A model generated the notes under the pieces. The model saw nothing but the letters and a program-made list of their open reading frames with translations, was not told the DNA's origin and searched no databases. Source: Cellulomonas sp. URHD0024 (GTDB lineage Bacteria > Actinomycetota > Actinomycetes > Actinomycetales > Cellulomonadaceae). From it: a DNA stretch of 64,000 bases. This document shows, piece after piece, positions 28,536 to 38,009 of this stretch (its first letter is position 1; each line of letters starts with the position of its first letter). The translations under genes and the position numbers were made by a program. The stretch spans positions 187,741-251,740 of the forward strand of contig NZ_KE384505.1 in the NCBI RefSeq assembly GCF_000426185.1, in the 5' to 3' direction.

Positions 28536-29297
28536 CTAGTGCGGGTCGGCGAGCGCCACGAGCGCCGCGACCAGCTCCTGCGGCGATCCGACGCGGTAGC
28601 GGGCGGCGGTCGGGCCGTCGCCCACCTTCACCGTGACGTCGTCGGGGCCGAGCGCCTCGAACGCGTGCTCGTCGGTGACGTCGTCGCCGGCGTACAGGAC
28701 GACGCTCGCGCCGAGCTCGTCACGCAGCGCGACAAGAGCCTCGCCCTTGCTGGCGCGCAGCACGGAGATCTCGACGACGTCCTTGCCGTGCAGGACCCCG
28801 GAGCCCAGCTGCTCGCCGAGCGCGATCGCCTCGTCCTCGGCCGGCCGCGCCACCTCGTCCTCGGCCAGGCGCGTGTGCACGACGACCGCCGTCGGCTTGG
28901 TCTCGACCCAGACGCCGTCGCGGCCGCGTGCGATCCGCAGGGCCTGGGCGCCGAGGCTCGCGAGCCGGTCGGCCTGCTCGTCGGAGAGCTGGACGACGTC
29001 GCGGTCGAGCCCGAACGTGGTGACCCGAGCCCGCTCCGCGCCGTGGCTGCCGATGAGGAACGTGCCCGCGGGCACCTCGGCAAGGGTGTGCAGGTCGTTC
29101 ATGGACCGCCCGGAGACCAGCGCGAGGGACACGCCGTCGGTCGCGGCCAGCCGGGCCAGCGCGGTGACGCCGTCGGGAAGGATCCGCGACGTCTGGGGGT
29201 CGTCCTGCAGCGGTGCCAGGGTGCCGTCGAAGTCGAGGGCGACGAGGACCGGCCGGCGGGTCGCAAAGGTCGCGAGGGCGTCGTCGAGGGTGGTCAT
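28536..29297 (-). CDS. otsB: Trehalose-6-phosphate phosphatase OtsB
   Basis: A 253-residue HAD-superfamily phosphatase that removes phosphate from trehalose 6-phosphate. The nucleophile motif [11 protein letters not shown] is at about residues 18-28, motif [13 protein letters not shown] follows, and the C-terminal [17 protein letters not shown] supplies the metal-binding acids. The ATG at 29297 overlaps the otsA stop (ATGA), so synthase and phosphatase are translated together. The pathway makes trehalose, an osmoprotectant. Confidence 0.94.
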   Translation of the reverse strand: MTTLDDALATFATRRPVLVALDFDGTLAPLQDDPQTSRILPDGVTALARLAATDGVSLALVSGRSMNDLHTLAEVPAGTFLIGSHGAERARVTTFGLDRDVVQLSDEQADRLASLGAQALRIARGRDGVWVETKPTAVVVHTRLAEDEVARPAEDEAIALGEQLGSGVLHGKDVVEISVLRASKGEALVALRDELGASVVLYAGDDVTDEHAFEALGPDDVTVKVGDGPTAARYRVGSPQELVAALVALADPH

Positions 29298-30727
29298 GAG
29301 GGGCCTCCGATCGGCACCGCGTTCAACGCGGCGAGAAACTCCTGCGACCACGCGACGACGTCGTGCCCGAGCACCCGGCGGCGCAGGCTGCGCATCCGTT
29401 TGCGCGAGTCGCGCGCGTCCATGTGCACGGCGTAGGTGATGGCGTCCTTCATCCCGTCGATGTCGTGCGGGTTGACCAGCACGGCACCGTTCAGCTCGTC
29501 GGCGGCGCCGGTGAACTCCGAGAGCACGAGGGCGCCGCGGTCGTCGGAGCGGGCCGCCACGTACTCCTTGGCCACGAGGTTCATGCCGTCGCGCAGGGCG
29601 GTGACGAGCATGACGTCGGCCGCGAGGTAGAGCGCGGCCATCTCCTCCATCGGGAACGACTGGTGCAGGTACTGCACGGGCGCGTGGCCCACCTGCCCGT
29701 AGTCGCCGTTGATCCGTCCGACGAGCTGCTCGACGTCGTCGCGCAGCTGCTGGTAGGCCCCCACGTTCTCGCGGCTCGGGCTGGCCACCTGCACCAGCGT
29801 GGTGCTCTGCGGCGACAGCCGCTCGTCGGCGAGCAGCTCGCCGTAGGCCTTGATCCGGTGCCGGATCCCCTTGGTGTAGTCGAGCCGGTCCACACCCAGC
29901 AGCAGGAACTCCGGGTCACCGAGCTCCCGACGGATCTGCAGGGCGCGCTCCCTGACGTCGGCGGTCCGGGCCAGGTCGTCGAACGCGTGGGAGTCGATCG
30001 AGATGGGGAACGCGGCGGCACGCACGTGCCGGTCCACGCGTCCGTCCTGGTCGTCGATCGTGATCACCTGACCGCGCGTGGTCAGGTCCGTGAACCGGCG
30101 GACCACGCGCACGAAGTTCGCGGCGTCGCCGCCGCGCTGGAAGCCGATCAGGTCGGCGCCGAGCAGACCCTCGACCACCTGCTTGCGCCACGGCAGCTGC
30201 GCGAAGATCTCGAGGGCCGGGAACGGGATGTGGTGGAAGTAGCCGATCCGCAGGTCCGGGCGCAGCTCGCGCAGCATCCGCGGCACCAGCTGCAGCTGGT
30301 AGTCGTGGACCCAGACGGTGGCGCCGTGGGCAGCCTGGTCGGCGGCTGCGTGCGCGAACCGCCGGTTGACGCGCTGGTAGACGTCCCACCACTGCCGGTG
30401 GAACCGCGGCGCTGCGATGACGTCGTGGTACAGAGGCCAGATGGTGTCGTTGGAGAACCCCTCGTAGAACTGCTCGACGTCGCCCTCGCTGAGCACCACG
30501 GGGATCAGCTCGGTTCCGTCGACGTCGAACGGGTCCAGCTCGAGGTCGGGGGCGCCGCCCCAGCCGACCCAGGCGCCCGTCGTGCCGGCCATCACCGGTG
30601 CGAGGGCGGTCACGAGCCCTCCCGGCGAGCGGGTCCACGTGGGCTTGCCGTCCTCGTCGAGGGACACGTCCACCGGCAGCCGGTTGGCGACGACGACGAA
30701 GTCATAGCCGGGCACGTCGGAAGGCAC
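29294..30727 (-). CDS. otsA: Trehalose-6-phosphate synthase OtsA
   Basis: A 477-residue GT20 glycosyltransferase joining UDP- or GDP-glucose with glucose 6-phosphate. Recognisable parts: [23 protein letters not shown] with the donor loop, [44 protein letters not shown] and [14 protein letters not shown]. The GTG at 30727 has GAGGAG about 9 bases upstream; a frame continuing to 31414 merely runs antisense to the kinase gene. It is divergent from the Ser/Thr kinase with a 163-bp gap. Confidence 0.95.
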   Translation of the reverse strand: MPSDVPGYDFVVVANRLPVDVSLDEDGKPTWTRSPGGLVTALAPVMAGTTGAWVGWGGAPDLELDPFDVDGTELIPVVLSEGDVEQFYEGFSNDTIWPLYHDVIAAPRFHRQWWDVYQRVNRRFAHAAADQAAHGATVWVHDYQLQLVPRMLRELRPDLRIGYFHHIPFPALEIFAQLPWRKQVVEGLLGADLIGFQRGGDAANFVRVVRRFTDLTTRGQVITIDDQDGRVDRHVRAAAFPISIDSHAFDDLARTADVRERALQIRRELGDPEFLLLGVDRLDYTKGIRHRIKAYGELLADERLSPQSTTLVQVASPSRENVGAYQQLRDDVEQLVGRINGDYGQVGHAPVQYLHQSFPMEEMAALYLAADVMLVTALRDGMNLVAKEYVAARSDDRGALVLSEFTGAADELNGAVLVNPHDIDGMKDAITYAVHMDARDSRKRMRSLRRRVLGHDVVAWSQEFLAALNAVPIGGPS

Positions 30728-30890
30728 CTGATCAACTCCTCGGATTTCGGTCGACCCTATCGGTGCAGATCGGTTGCGCGCCCCGTCACGGGTGCGCGTC
30801 CCGGAGCGGACGGGCTCGGCCTGCCAGGACGGCCGCCGAACGGCCGCGCGCCGCCATGCCCTGGACGGGCCCTCGCCGTACCGTGCACGG

Positions 30891-32687
30891 ATGGAACGGA
30901 TCGGACTGGCACCGGGGTCGGAGATCGGCGGATACACCGTCGTCTCGCCGCTGGGTGAAGGCGGCATGGGGACGGTGTACCGGGCGGTCGACGGCGGTGG
31001 CGACGCGGTGGCTCTGAAGCTGCTGCACACGCAGATCGGCACAGACGCGGCGGCCAGGGCGCGGCTTCGTCGTGAGGTCAGTGCGCTGCAGAGGCTGCGC
31101 CACCCGGGCGTCGCGGCGATCCTCGACGCCGAGGCCGACTCGACCGAAGCGTTCCTGGTCACGGAGCTCATCCAGGGCGAGAACCTCGAGGAGCACGTCC
31201 ACCAGCGCGGCCCGCTGGACGCCGCGGACCTGCTGGACCTCGCGGAAGGGCTGCGGGACACGCTCGAGGCCGTCCACGGTGCCGGCGTCATCCACCGCGA
31301 CCTCAAGCCGTCGAACGTGCTCGTCACCGACGACGGCCCGGTGCTCATCGACTTCGGCATCGCCCAGGCGGCCGACGACACGAAGATGACGTCGACCGGT
31401 CTGGTCCTCGGCACCCCCGGCTACCTCGCGCCCGAGCTGATCGACGGCGGCGAACCGAGCGCCGGGACCGACTTCTGGGGATGGGCGGCTGTGCTCGCGT
31501 TCGCGGCCACGGGCCGCCCGCCGTTCGGCTCGCGCCCCCTCGAGGCCGTCCTCGCCCGCGCACACACGGGCGACGTCGACCTGGACGGTGTCGGACCGCT
31601 GACCGCTGCCGCGCTCCGCAGGGCCCTGGCCCCGGCTGCGCAGGATCGCACCAGTCCGGACGACGTCGTCGCCGCGCTGACCCTCGTCGTCGCGGAGGGC
31701 GAGCCGGTGGACGACGATCTCGACGACCGTCCCGATGGCCGTCGCGAAGGCGTCGACGACGAGGCGACGACCGAGTTCGGCCCGCAGGACGTCGTCGGGA
31801 CCACCGCGCTGGGTGTCGAGCCCGCCACCGTCGCTGTCTCGGCCGGTGCCGTGGCGGCCGGCGGCTCCGTCGTCTCCACGGCCCCGCCCGTGAACGACGG
31901 GCAGACCCGCGCGTTCGTCCCGCTGGCTGCGGCCGGCCCGGCGCAGGACCCTGCCGACGAGTCCGAGGGCGACGAGCCCGACGAGCTCGACCCGGACGGC
32001 GTCGACTGGATCGAGGACGACCTCGACGCGTCCGAGGGTGACGGGCCGGAAGGCTCGGGATACGTGCGCCCGCCGGCCCTGCGCCGCTGGGGCACGCTGC
32101 TCGCGTTCGCCGTGCTGGTCGGGTCGGCCGGTGCGATCTACCCCGGCATCACCCTGATCGCGTTCCTCGTGCTCGTCATCGCGATCCGCACGATCGGGGC
32201 GGCCGTCGAGTCGATGCACGCGCACCGTGAGCGCGTCGGCGTCCGGCGTTCGGACCACGCGCGGACCGTGGCGACCGGTCCGTGGTACCTCCTGCGCTCG
32301 CTGCTCGGACTCCTGCCGTCGCTCGTGGTCGCGGGCAGCGTCGTCGTGATCCTGCTGGGCATCTCGTGGTGGCTCATCGGTGAGGGGCGCTGGACCATCG
32401 GCGGGTCGCCGGCCGGCCAGGAGCCGCAGGGCGTCACGGCGTCGCTGCTGGTGGCGGCCATCCTCATGATCGGCGTGTGCATCATCTGGTGGGGTCCGCT
32501 GTCACGCATGACGCGGTTGGGTGCGCGCCGGGTCCTCGCGGTCGTGGCTCCGGGGCGCAAGGGTGCGTTGATCGCGGTCGCCGTCCTGCTCGGTGTGTCA
32601 GCGATCTTCGTCACACTCATCCTCACCGGAACCGACATCACCTGGGCCCCGCTGCCCGAGCCGACGCTGCCCCCCGCCTCGTCATAG
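30891..32687 (+). CDS. Membrane Ser/Thr protein kinase (PknB-like) with multi-pass C-terminus
   Basis: A 598-residue eukaryotic-like kinase. The kinase domain (about 14-270) has the glycine loop [11 protein letters not shown] (22-32), K43, HRDLKPSN (135-142), DFG (154-156) and APE (180-182), so it is probably active. An acidic, low-complexity linker (about 270-390, ending [13 protein letters not shown]) joins it to a C-terminal region with about four to six membrane helices. Most PknB-type kinases have one span plus PASTA repeats; this polytopic tail is unusual. The start is the ATG at 30891, with no clear ribosome site and so possibly leaderless. It is divergent from otsAB. Confidence 0.88.
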   Translation: MERIGLAPGSEIGGYTVVSPLGEGGMGTVYRAVDGGGDAVALKLLHTQIGTDAAARARLRREVSALQRLRHPGVAAILDAEADSTEAFLVTELIQGENLEEHVHQRGPLDAADLLDLAEGLRDTLEAVHGAGVIHRDLKPSNVLVTDDGPVLIDFGIAQAADDTKMTSTGLVLGTPGYLAPELIDGGEPSAGTDFWGWAAVLAFAATGRPPFGSRPLEAVLARAHTGDVDLDGVGPLTAAALRRALAPAAQDRTSPDDVVAALTLVVAEGEPVDDDLDDRPDGRREGVDDEATTEFGPQDVVGTTALGVEPATVAVSAGAVAAGGSVVSTAPPVNDGQTRAFVPLAAAGPAQDPADESEGDEPDELDPDGVDWIEDDLDASEGDGPEGSGYVRPPALRRWGTLLAFAVLVGSAGAIYPGITLIAFLVLVIAIRTIGAAVESMHAHRERVGVRRSDHARTVATGPWYLLRSLLGLLPSLVVAGSVVVILLGISWWLIGEGRWTIGGSPAGQEPQGVTASLLVAAILMIGVCIIWWGPLSRMTRLGARRVLAVVAPGRKGALIAVAVLLGVSAIFVTLILTGTDITWAPLPEPTLPPASS

Positions 32688-32833
32688 TCGGCATTTCGGG
32701 CAGCCGGACGCCCGCGGGTCCACGCGACGTCGCCGTCCGACGAAGTCTCGCCATGCGGAACCGGCCTGGCGCGTCGCCCTCGGCACCCCCTTGGGTGGGG
32801 CCGTGAGCGAGGGTCCGGTGGACGGGAGCACGG

Positions 32834-33019
32834 GTGGCGCAGCTTGAGCACTGGGGCGACCTCGGCGACGAGATCGCCGAGGGGCGTCGCAGCAACGGCG
32901 ACGTGGTCCGGTTCGACCACCGCACGGGAACGCTCGGGGTGCACCGCGGTGACGTGATCATCGCGTGGTTCCGACCCGACGAGGGTTTCGAGCTCTACCT
33001 GCGCGAGGTGGCCAAGTGA
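32834..33019 (+). CDS. Small conserved-looking protein, unknown (61 aa)
   Basis: A GTG-initiated frame with a GGGAG ribosome site about 6 bases upstream. The 61-residue product is charged, predicted soluble and beta-rich (DVVRFDHRTGTLGVHRGDVIIAWFRPDEGFELYLREVAK in two short halves). Its stop overlaps the GTG of the next gene, giving a coupled two-gene unit. I do not recognise the family. The small-plus-larger coupled layout can suggest toxin-antitoxin, but neither sequence resembles a known pair. Confidence 0.6.
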   Translation: MAQLEHWGDLGDEIAEGRRSNGDVVRFDHRTGTLGVHRGDVIIAWFRPDEGFELYLREVAK

Positions 33020-33441
33020 TCACGCCGCCCAGCCCGTTCGACGCCGCGTTCACGGCGTTCGTCCGTGGCCGCGGGCTGTGGCGCGACGACACCGCCGGCG
33101 CGGTGCTCGAGCGCTGGTCCAGCTTCGTCGCGGAGTGCGAGCAGGGGTACCGCGGCGACGAGTTCGCCTACGCCAACGAGGTGATGTCCCGCACCACGCT
33201 CGAGGCCGCGATGCGGGAGCCGTCGCTGGCCCGGTTCCCCGAGATGGGCGTGCTCCGCCGACGGGTGGCGGACGTCGATGCACGGTTCAAGCCGCTGCTC
33301 GTCGAGCACGCGTTCCGGGGGATCGACGTCGACGAGTGGTGGCTGCGCGGCATCGTTCGGTACGCCGGGCACCGGCTCGCGCGCGAGTGGAAGCAGTCCT
33401 TCGGGTTCGACGTCGAGGTGGTCCGTCACTCGCGTGCCTGA
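33016..33441 (+). CDS. Unknown protein coupled to the preceding small gene (141 aa)
   Basis: A 141-residue soluble protein with predicted helices and no membrane segment. It contains FDAAFTAFVRGRGLW near the start and a C-terminal helix-rich stretch with several Trp (VDEWWLRGIVRYAGHRLAREWKQ in pieces). I do not recognise it. The GTG overlaps the upstream stop by 4 bases. The pair sits between the kinase and a membrane protein with no other clue to its job. Codon use matches the neighbours, so a recent import is not indicated. Confidence 0.7.
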   Translation: MITPPSPFDAAFTAFVRGRGLWRDDTAGAVLERWSSFVAECEQGYRGDEFAYANEVMSRTTLEAAMREPSLARFPEMGVLRRRVADVDARFKPLLVEHAFRGIDVDEWWLRGIVRYAGHRLAREWKQSFGFDVEVVRHSRA

Positions 33442-33474
33442 CGTTCCTCAGGTGCTACCCCTACGCTGTGCGGC

Positions 33475-33987
33475 ATGACGGCGCGAGGACGGGCGATCGA
33501 CGCGCTCTCGCGCGCCCGTGGGCCGGCCCTGCCGGCGCTCGCCCTCGGCGGTCTCGTGGTGTTCACGGCGGGGATCGCGCTGCAGGGGCGGGTGCTCCTG
33601 CACGGCTGCGTGGGTTCGGGCGGTGCCGTCGGTTCGCTCGGCCTGCACCTCGCCGTGCTGCAGGACGTCGCGGACTGCCCGGAGGGTTCCTACGGCCTCG
33701 GCGGCGTCTCGCGGGGGGCCGTCGTGCTGCTCAGCGTCGCGCTCCCGATGCTCGTCGGCTACCTGCTCCTGACGGCGTGCGGCGTCGGCCTCTCCGCGCT
33801 GCTCGTGCGGGGCGCGCTGCAGGTGCGCGCGCTCCTGCGGGCGGTCCTGCCTCGGTTGGCGTCCGACGCCTCAGGGAGTCCCGGGGCGCAGGGGTCGCTC
33901 GCGGTCGTCGCTCAGGGACTCGCGCCCCGCCCCAGATGGCTGACCGGGAGCATCGCGCGTCGCGGGCCTCCGCTTCTCGCTGCCTGA
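33475..33987 (+). CDS. Hypothetical integral membrane protein (170 aa)
   Basis: A 170-residue protein with two clear membrane segments (about residues 18-40 and 80-110) separated by a loop that carries two cysteines (GCVGSGG and DCPEGSYG), likely disulfide-linked outside the cell, and a basic C-terminal tail. No known family is recognised. It precedes the DsbA-like gene by 45 bp on the same strand, so the two may be co-transcribed and the cysteine pair could be a DsbA-type target; that is conjecture. Confidence 0.72.
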   Translation: MTARGRAIDALSRARGPALPALALGGLVVFTAGIALQGRVLLHGCVGSGGAVGSLGLHLAVLQDVADCPEGSYGLGGVSRGAVVLLSVALPMLVGYLLLTACGVGLSALLVRGALQVRALLRAVLPRLASDASGSPGAQGSLAVVAQGLAPRPRWLTGSIARRGPPLLAA

Positions 33988-34032
33988 GCCCCGGACCCCC
34001 TTTCGCCCTTCCCCCAGCTACTGGAGTGCACC

Positions 34033-34938
34033 ATGCCCACGAACGAACCACGTCCCACCAAGGCGGTGCGGCGCGACGAGGCCCGCGCCAAGGCCCTGCA
34101 GATGCGCAAGGAGCAGGAGCGCAAGGCCAAGCGCAACCGCATCATCGGCGTCGCCATCCTCGTCGCCGCCGTCCTCGGGCTCGGCTTCGTCGTCTGGACG
34201 ATCGTCAGCCAGCAGCACGAGAACGAGACCGCCAACTCCGAGGTCGTCTACGGCGGCAGCGCCTCCGACGTGATCCCGCCCAAGCTCGCAGACGTCAAGG
34301 CCCCGTCGACGGCGGGTGACAACGGCGGCATCCCCGTCAGCAACGGCGGCGCCGACGTCGGCAAGACGGGCGACGGCGACGTGGTGCTCAGCATCTACTT
34401 CGACTTCATGTGCCCTGTGTGCGGTGAGTTCGAGAAGATCAACGGCGCCGACCTCGACACGATCCTCGGCGAGGGCGGAACGACGGTCGACTACCACCCG
34501 GTCGCGATCCTCGACTACAAGTCGGCCGGCTCCAACTACTCGACGCGTACCGCGAACGCGGCCGCCGTCGTGGCGGACAAGGACCCGAAGCACTTCACCA
34601 AGTTCGTCACAGAGCTGTACAAGAACCAGCCCCAAGAGGGCAGCGCCGGTCTGACCGACGAGGAGATCGCCAAGGTCGCGACGGACCTCGGCGTCCCGAA
34701 GGACGTCGCCGACACCTTCACCGACACCGTGGACGGCACCTACGAGACGGGCACCGCAGCCGACCCGACGTCCCACGACGGCACGTGGCGCACGTTCGCA
34801 CCGTGGGTCGCGGCAGCCACGCAGCAGTTCGGGACCGTCGGCCAGGGGACGCCTACCGTGCTGATCGACGGCAAGGTCTTCAAGGACTGGAGCACGCCCG
34901 GCGCGCTCCTCGAAGCGGTCAACGCCGCGAAGTCCTGA
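34033..34938 (+). CDS. Membrane-anchored DsbA-like thiol-disulfide oxidoreductase
   Basis: A 301-residue protein. A basic N-terminal tail (residues 1-35) and one membrane helix (about 36-58) anchor a thioredoxin-fold domain outside the cell. The active site CPVC is at 127-130 and the cis-proline loop is GQGTPTVLIDG near the C-terminus; the alpha-helical insertion lies between. It is of the actinobacterial DsbA/TlpA type that forms disulfides in secreted proteins. GGAG lies about 8 bases before the ATG. A terminator follows. Confidence 0.92.
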   Translation: MPTNEPRPTKAVRRDEARAKALQMRKEQERKAKRNRIIGVAILVAAVLGLGFVVWTIVSQQHENETANSEVVYGGSASDVIPPKLADVKAPSTAGDNGGIPVSNGGADVGKTGDGDVVLSIYFDFMCPVCGEFEKINGADLDTILGEGGTTVDYHPVAILDYKSAGSNYSTRTANAAAVVADKDPKHFTKFVTELYKNQPQEGSAGLTDEEIAKVATDLGVPKDVADTFTDTVDGTYETGTAADPTSHDGTWRTFAPWVAAATQQFGTVGQGTPTVLIDGKVFKDWSTPGALLEAVNAAKS

Positions 34939-34952
34939 CCCGACGACGAGCG

Positions 34953-34982
34953 CGGGCGCGTCCCCCTGTCGGGGCGCGCCCG
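34953..34982 (+). terminator. Terminator after the DsbA-like gene
   Basis: CGGGCGCG plus CCCC pairs with GGGG plus CGCGCCCG, leaving one bulged T, around a short loop. It sits 15 bp after the stop and ahead of the tRNA. Confidence 0.7.
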
Positions 34983-35009
34983 TGCATCTCGTATCCTTGG
35001 ACCTCGCCC

Positions 35010-35086
35010 GCCTCCTTAGCTCAGTTGGCCAGAGCACCTGTCTTGTAAACAGGGGGTCATCGGTTCGAATCCGATAGGGGGCTCCA
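35010..35086 (+). tRNA. tRNA-Thr (anticodon TGT)
   Basis: A complete 77-nt cloverleaf including an encoded 3' CCA. The acceptor arms are GCCTCCT and AGGGGGC, the D-arm includes TAGCTCAGTTGGCCAGAGCA, the anticodon stem is CCTGT/ACAGG with loop CTTGTAA (anticodon TGT at 35044-35046), and the T-arm carries GGTTCGAATCC. It reads ACA/ACG-type threonine codons. Confidence 0.97.
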
Positions 35087-35151
35087 CCGTAGGCCCAGGT
35101 CGCCGTGAAGCAGAGTGGACCGTTCGCCAGCCAGATCGTGGTCGCGGCCGG

Positions 35152-35772
35152 TCATTCGACGCGCAGGTCCAGGCCCATCGCCTCGACGATCACGACCGCC
35201 TGCTCCAGGGTGATGATGGCCCGGTCGAGGTTCACCGTGGCCGGGTCGATGCCCGACAGCTGGCTGCCCCGCAGGTCGCAGCCCGACAGGTCCGACAGGT
35301 GCAGCCACGCGGCGGTCAGGTCGCAGTCGCGCAACGTCCCGCCCGGTGCGCGCAGGCCGGTCAGGTCGGCCTCACGCAGGGTGACACCGGTGAGCGTCGC
35401 GGAGTGCAGGTCGGCGCCGGGCAGCCCCACGAACGACCAGTTGCCGCCGTCCACCCTGGTGATGTCGAACGTGCACCCGTCGAACAACGAGCCGACCAGC
35501 TTGCAGCGTTCGAACCGCGCGTCGAAGAACGTCGAGCGGGTGAAGGTGCAGTTCACGAACGCCGCGTCGGTATGCACCGAGGCGTTGAACTTCGCGTGCC
35601 GGAACATGCACTCCTCGAAGACAGCGCCGACGCCGAACGCCTCGGTGAGGTCCAGGTCCACGAACTCGACGCGGGAGAACCTCGAACCACTCAGATCGCG
35701 GGCGTACCAGTCCTCGCCTCGGACCGTGCTGGTGGTCAGGGGTGCGGGTTCGCCGCCCCGGCGTTCGGCCAT
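35152..35772 (-). CDS. Pentapeptide repeat protein
   Basis: A 206-residue protein made largely of A(D/N)LXX-type pentapeptides (for example DLSGSRFSRVEFVDLDL, FVNCTFTRSTFFDARF, ADLHSATLTGVTLREADL) that should fold as a right-handed quadrilateral beta-helix. Related proteins such as MfpA and Qnr protect DNA gyrase, but most family members have no known function and this one cannot be assigned. The start at 35772 (MAERR) is chosen; another ATG at 35790 is in frame. It lies just downstream of the response regulator on the same strand, 64 bp away. Confidence 0.85.
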   Translation of the reverse strand: MAERRGGEPAPLTTSTVRGEDWYARDLSGSRFSRVEFVDLDLTEAFGVGAVFEECMFRHAKFNASVHTDAAFVNCTFTRSTFFDARFERCKLVGSLFDGCTFDITRVDGGNWSFVGLPGADLHSATLTGVTLREADLTGLRAPGGTLRDCDLTAAWLHLSDLSGCDLRGSQLSGIDPATVNLDRAIITLEQAVVIVEAMGLDLRVE

Positions 35773-35836
35773 CCGTCGATCATGGCCCATGCCACCGACG
35801 GGCTGCCGACCGAATCGTCGGACCGGACCGCGGGCC

Positions 35837-36508
35837 TCAGTTCGTCGGACCGGTCTGCTCCAGAAGGCGCAGGGCCGCACTCACCCGAGGGTTCCGCTGC
35901 GGGTCGCTGTCGATACCCAGCGTCGCGTACATCCCGTTGACGTGGTTCTGTACGGACTTCTCCGTGATGCCGAGCTTGTCGCCGATGCCGGAGTTCGACA
36001 GCCCCGCCGCCAGCAGCCGCAGAACCTCGTACTGCCGGTCGGTCAGGCGAGCCACCGCGGAACCGGCGCGCGGCGTCATGCGCGCCAGGAGAGCCGGGTC
36101 GAGGACCGTCTCGCCGACGGCGGCTGCCCTGACAGCCCCGACGAGGACCTCCTCGCTGGTGGAGGAGTTCTTGGACAGGTAGCACCACCCCGCCGCGACG
36201 TCGGGGGGCAGGTCCAGCAGAAGGTCCATGGCGTCGTGCGCGGAGAGCAGCAGGATGCCCAGCCCGGGCATGCGACGACGCAGCGTGACGCCCAGCGCGA
36301 TGCCGTTGCCGTCGGGCAGGTCGATGTCGAGGATCGCGACGTCGACGAGGCCCGGACGGATGGCCCGGGCGGCCTCGGTCGCGGTGCCGACCGCGACGAC
36401 GGTCTCGAGGCCGAGCGACGAGTCGAGCGTGTGCTCGAGCATCGACCGGAACAACGGCTGGTCCTCGACGACGGCGACGCGGATCGGTTGGTGGCTGGGT
36501 GCGCTCAT
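35837..36508 (-). CDS. NarL/LuxR family response regulator
   Basis: A 223-residue regulator. The receiver domain has acidic residues at about 15-16, phosphoacceptor D61 (ILDIDLPDG) and a lysine near KNSSTSEEVL. A LuxR-type helix-turn-helix follows (LTDRQYEVLRLLAAGLSNSGI, then EKSVQNHVNGMYATLG). The ATG at 36508 is chosen over a longer in-frame GTG at 36550. It is divergent from the adjacent sensor-like gene (125 bp), which is probably its partner, and may control the secreted protein-signal peptidase-lectin genes beyond it. Confidence 0.92.
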   Translation of the reverse strand: MSAPSHQPIRVAVVEDQPLFRSMLEHTLDSSLGLETVVAVGTATEAARAIRPGLVDVAILDIDLPDGNGIALGVTLRRRMPGLGILLLSAHDAMDLLLDLPPDVAAGWCYLSKNSSTSEEVLVGAVRAAAVGETVLDPALLARMTPRAGSAVARLTDRQYEVLRLLAAGLSNSGIGDKLGITEKSVQNHVNGMYATLGIDSDPQRNPRVSAALRLLEQTGPTN

Positions 36509-36633
36509 CGGCACCAGTATCGTCGGCAATCGGGTCCGGCGTACGCCCACGCGCCCGTCTCACCCGGACGAAACCGCGGGCAATTCGCGGATAACGGCTG
36601 GTGAACGGCCGAAGACGGACGAAGGAGTGGTCG

Positions 36634-37803
36634 ATGACGATGCCGCCGACGGACGCGGCCGCCGCCGTCGCCGCGCGCCTGGACGACCGACGTGACCGGC
36701 GCACCCTTCTGCGCGGCACCGCCGGGATCGCCCTCGGCTACGGCATCGGGGCGACGCTGCAGGCCACCTACGTGTACTCCGTCTACGTCACCAACTGGAC
36801 CGTGGCGCCCGTGAGCACCCGGCTGCTGGCGAACGTCGTCGCGGTCACCGGGCTCGTCGGGTGCCTCGCGCTCATCCGTGCACACCGCGCCCGGACGACC
36901 ACGTTGATGCTCGGCGCAGTCCTCGTCGCGGCGATGGTCGGGGCGTCGGCGCGGTTCGGGACGCAGATCGTGCTCGGCGTGTACGAGGCCCCCGCCGCCT
37001 CGGTCCGGGACGCAGAGCTGTTCAGCGGCTTCCTCATGGGCACGATCTCCGGCCTGATCGGCATGTGGGCGATGGTCTCGCGGCGTGCGATGCGTGAGCA
37101 GATCCGGGTTGCCACCCGCGACGCCGTCCATATCGAGGTCGCGGTCAAGGCGCTCGAGCAGGAGGAGATCCGGGTGCGTCGGGCGGTCGCCGAGGGTCTG
37201 CACGGCACGCTCCAGTCGAAGCTCGTCCTCGTCGACGCGCGTCTGGCGTCGTTGCTCTCGCGGCACGGCCAGGACGCGCTGGACGACGAGAGCCGGACGA
37301 GCGTCGAGTGGATCCGCGCCGAGCTCGACGCGGCCCGCGAGATCGACGTCCGGGAGATGAGTCGTCTGCTGTACCCCGATCGGCTCGAGCTCGGGCTCGT
37401 GCCGGCGCTGCGCGCGCTGCTCGGCCGGATCCCTGCGAGCATCGCGACCCAGCTCGTGGTCAGCGACTCCGTGCGGGTCCTGGACGACCCCGCGAGCGGG
37501 TCGCTGACGCTCAGCGAGCGCCTGCTGGCTGTGCGGGTGGTCGAGGAGGGCATCACGAACTCCCTGAAGCACGGGCCCGCAGGGTCCGTCAGGGTGGTGC
37601 TGGACACGAGCGACGGGCTCCTGCACGTGGGTGTCGAGAACGACGGTGAGCTCTACGACCCGGTGTCCGCCGGCGTGGCCTCGGGTACGGCACGGCTCGA
37701 CACGCGGTTGTCGCTGGTCGGCGGACGACTGGAGCTGACCCCCGGAAGTGGTAGGGGCGCCCATCTGGACGCATGGCTACCGCTCGGCACGGGCGCGCTC
37801 TAG
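36634..37803 (+). CDS. NarX-like sensor histidine kinase, atypical
   Basis: A 389-residue membrane sensor with about four hydrophobic segments in the first 160 residues, then a coiled stretch and a HisKA_3-like dimerisation segment where RRAVAEGLHGTLQSKL offers a candidate phosphoacceptor His. The ATPase part keeps an N-box-like VVEEGITNSLKHG and a G-box-like VENDGELYD, but the second glycine-rich box is weak. GAAGGAG lies 7 bases before the ATG at 36634. Divergent from the LuxR-type regulator, it is the likely cognate sensor. The signal is unknown. Confidence 0.85.
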   Translation: MTMPPTDAAAAVAARLDDRRDRRTLLRGTAGIALGYGIGATLQATYVYSVYVTNWTVAPVSTRLLANVVAVTGLVGCLALIRAHRARTTTLMLGAVLVAAMVGASARFGTQIVLGVYEAPAASVRDAELFSGFLMGTISGLIGMWAMVSRRAMREQIRVATRDAVHIEVAVKALEQEEIRVRRAVAEGLHGTLQSKLVLVDARLASLLSRHGQDALDDESRTSVEWIRAELDAAREIDVREMSRLLYPDRLELGLVPALRALLGRIPASIATQLVVSDSVRVLDDPASGSLTLSERLLAVRVVEEGITNSLKHGPAGSVRVVLDTSDGLLHVGVENDGELYDPVSAGVASGTARLDTRLSLVGGRLELTPGSGRGAHLDAWLPLGTGAL

Positions 37804-37869
37804 CAATTCCCGAGTGCCTCTTTGTCGCATTCGGTCGAAACGCCCGGGGTGAAAGAAACGGGCATCTCG

Positions 37870-37897
37870 GGCCCCCCAGGTGCTGCCACCTAGGGCC
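37870..37897 (+). other. Structured leader or attenuator hairpin before the secreted-protein gene
   Basis: GGCCC plus AGGTG pairs with CACCT plus GGGCC (bulges CCC and A) around a CTGC loop, 67 bp after the kinase stop. There is no T-run. The 206-bp gap to the next gene also holds a GCCGGC-AGTA-GCCGGC inverted repeat (around 37967-37982) and an AGGAG ribosome site at 37999-38003. It may be a terminator for the kinase or part of the next transcript's leader. Confidence 0.4.
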
Positions 37898-38009
37898 ATC
37901 TGAGTGAAGTTGCCGAAGACACCAACGTTCACCGCAGCCGTCCAACGGTCGTCCGTGAGCGGGTGCCGGCAGTAGCCGGCCCCCGGCCGCTTCCTCATCA
38001 GGAGATCCC

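Noticed and set aside
25940-28636. An 898-residue plus-strand frame over two propeller genes
   Set aside because: Antisense shadow; the minus-strand proteins have signal/membrane segments, ordered blades and matching paralogues.
32834-33441. Toxin-antitoxin system
   Set aside because: Size and overlap are suggestive, but neither protein resembles a known toxin or antitoxin family, so I leave them as unknown.
37804-38009. Cyclic-di-GMP (GEMM) riboswitch before the secreted-protein gene
   Set aside because: The hairpin and flanks do not contain the conserved GEMM core bases; only a generic stem is present.
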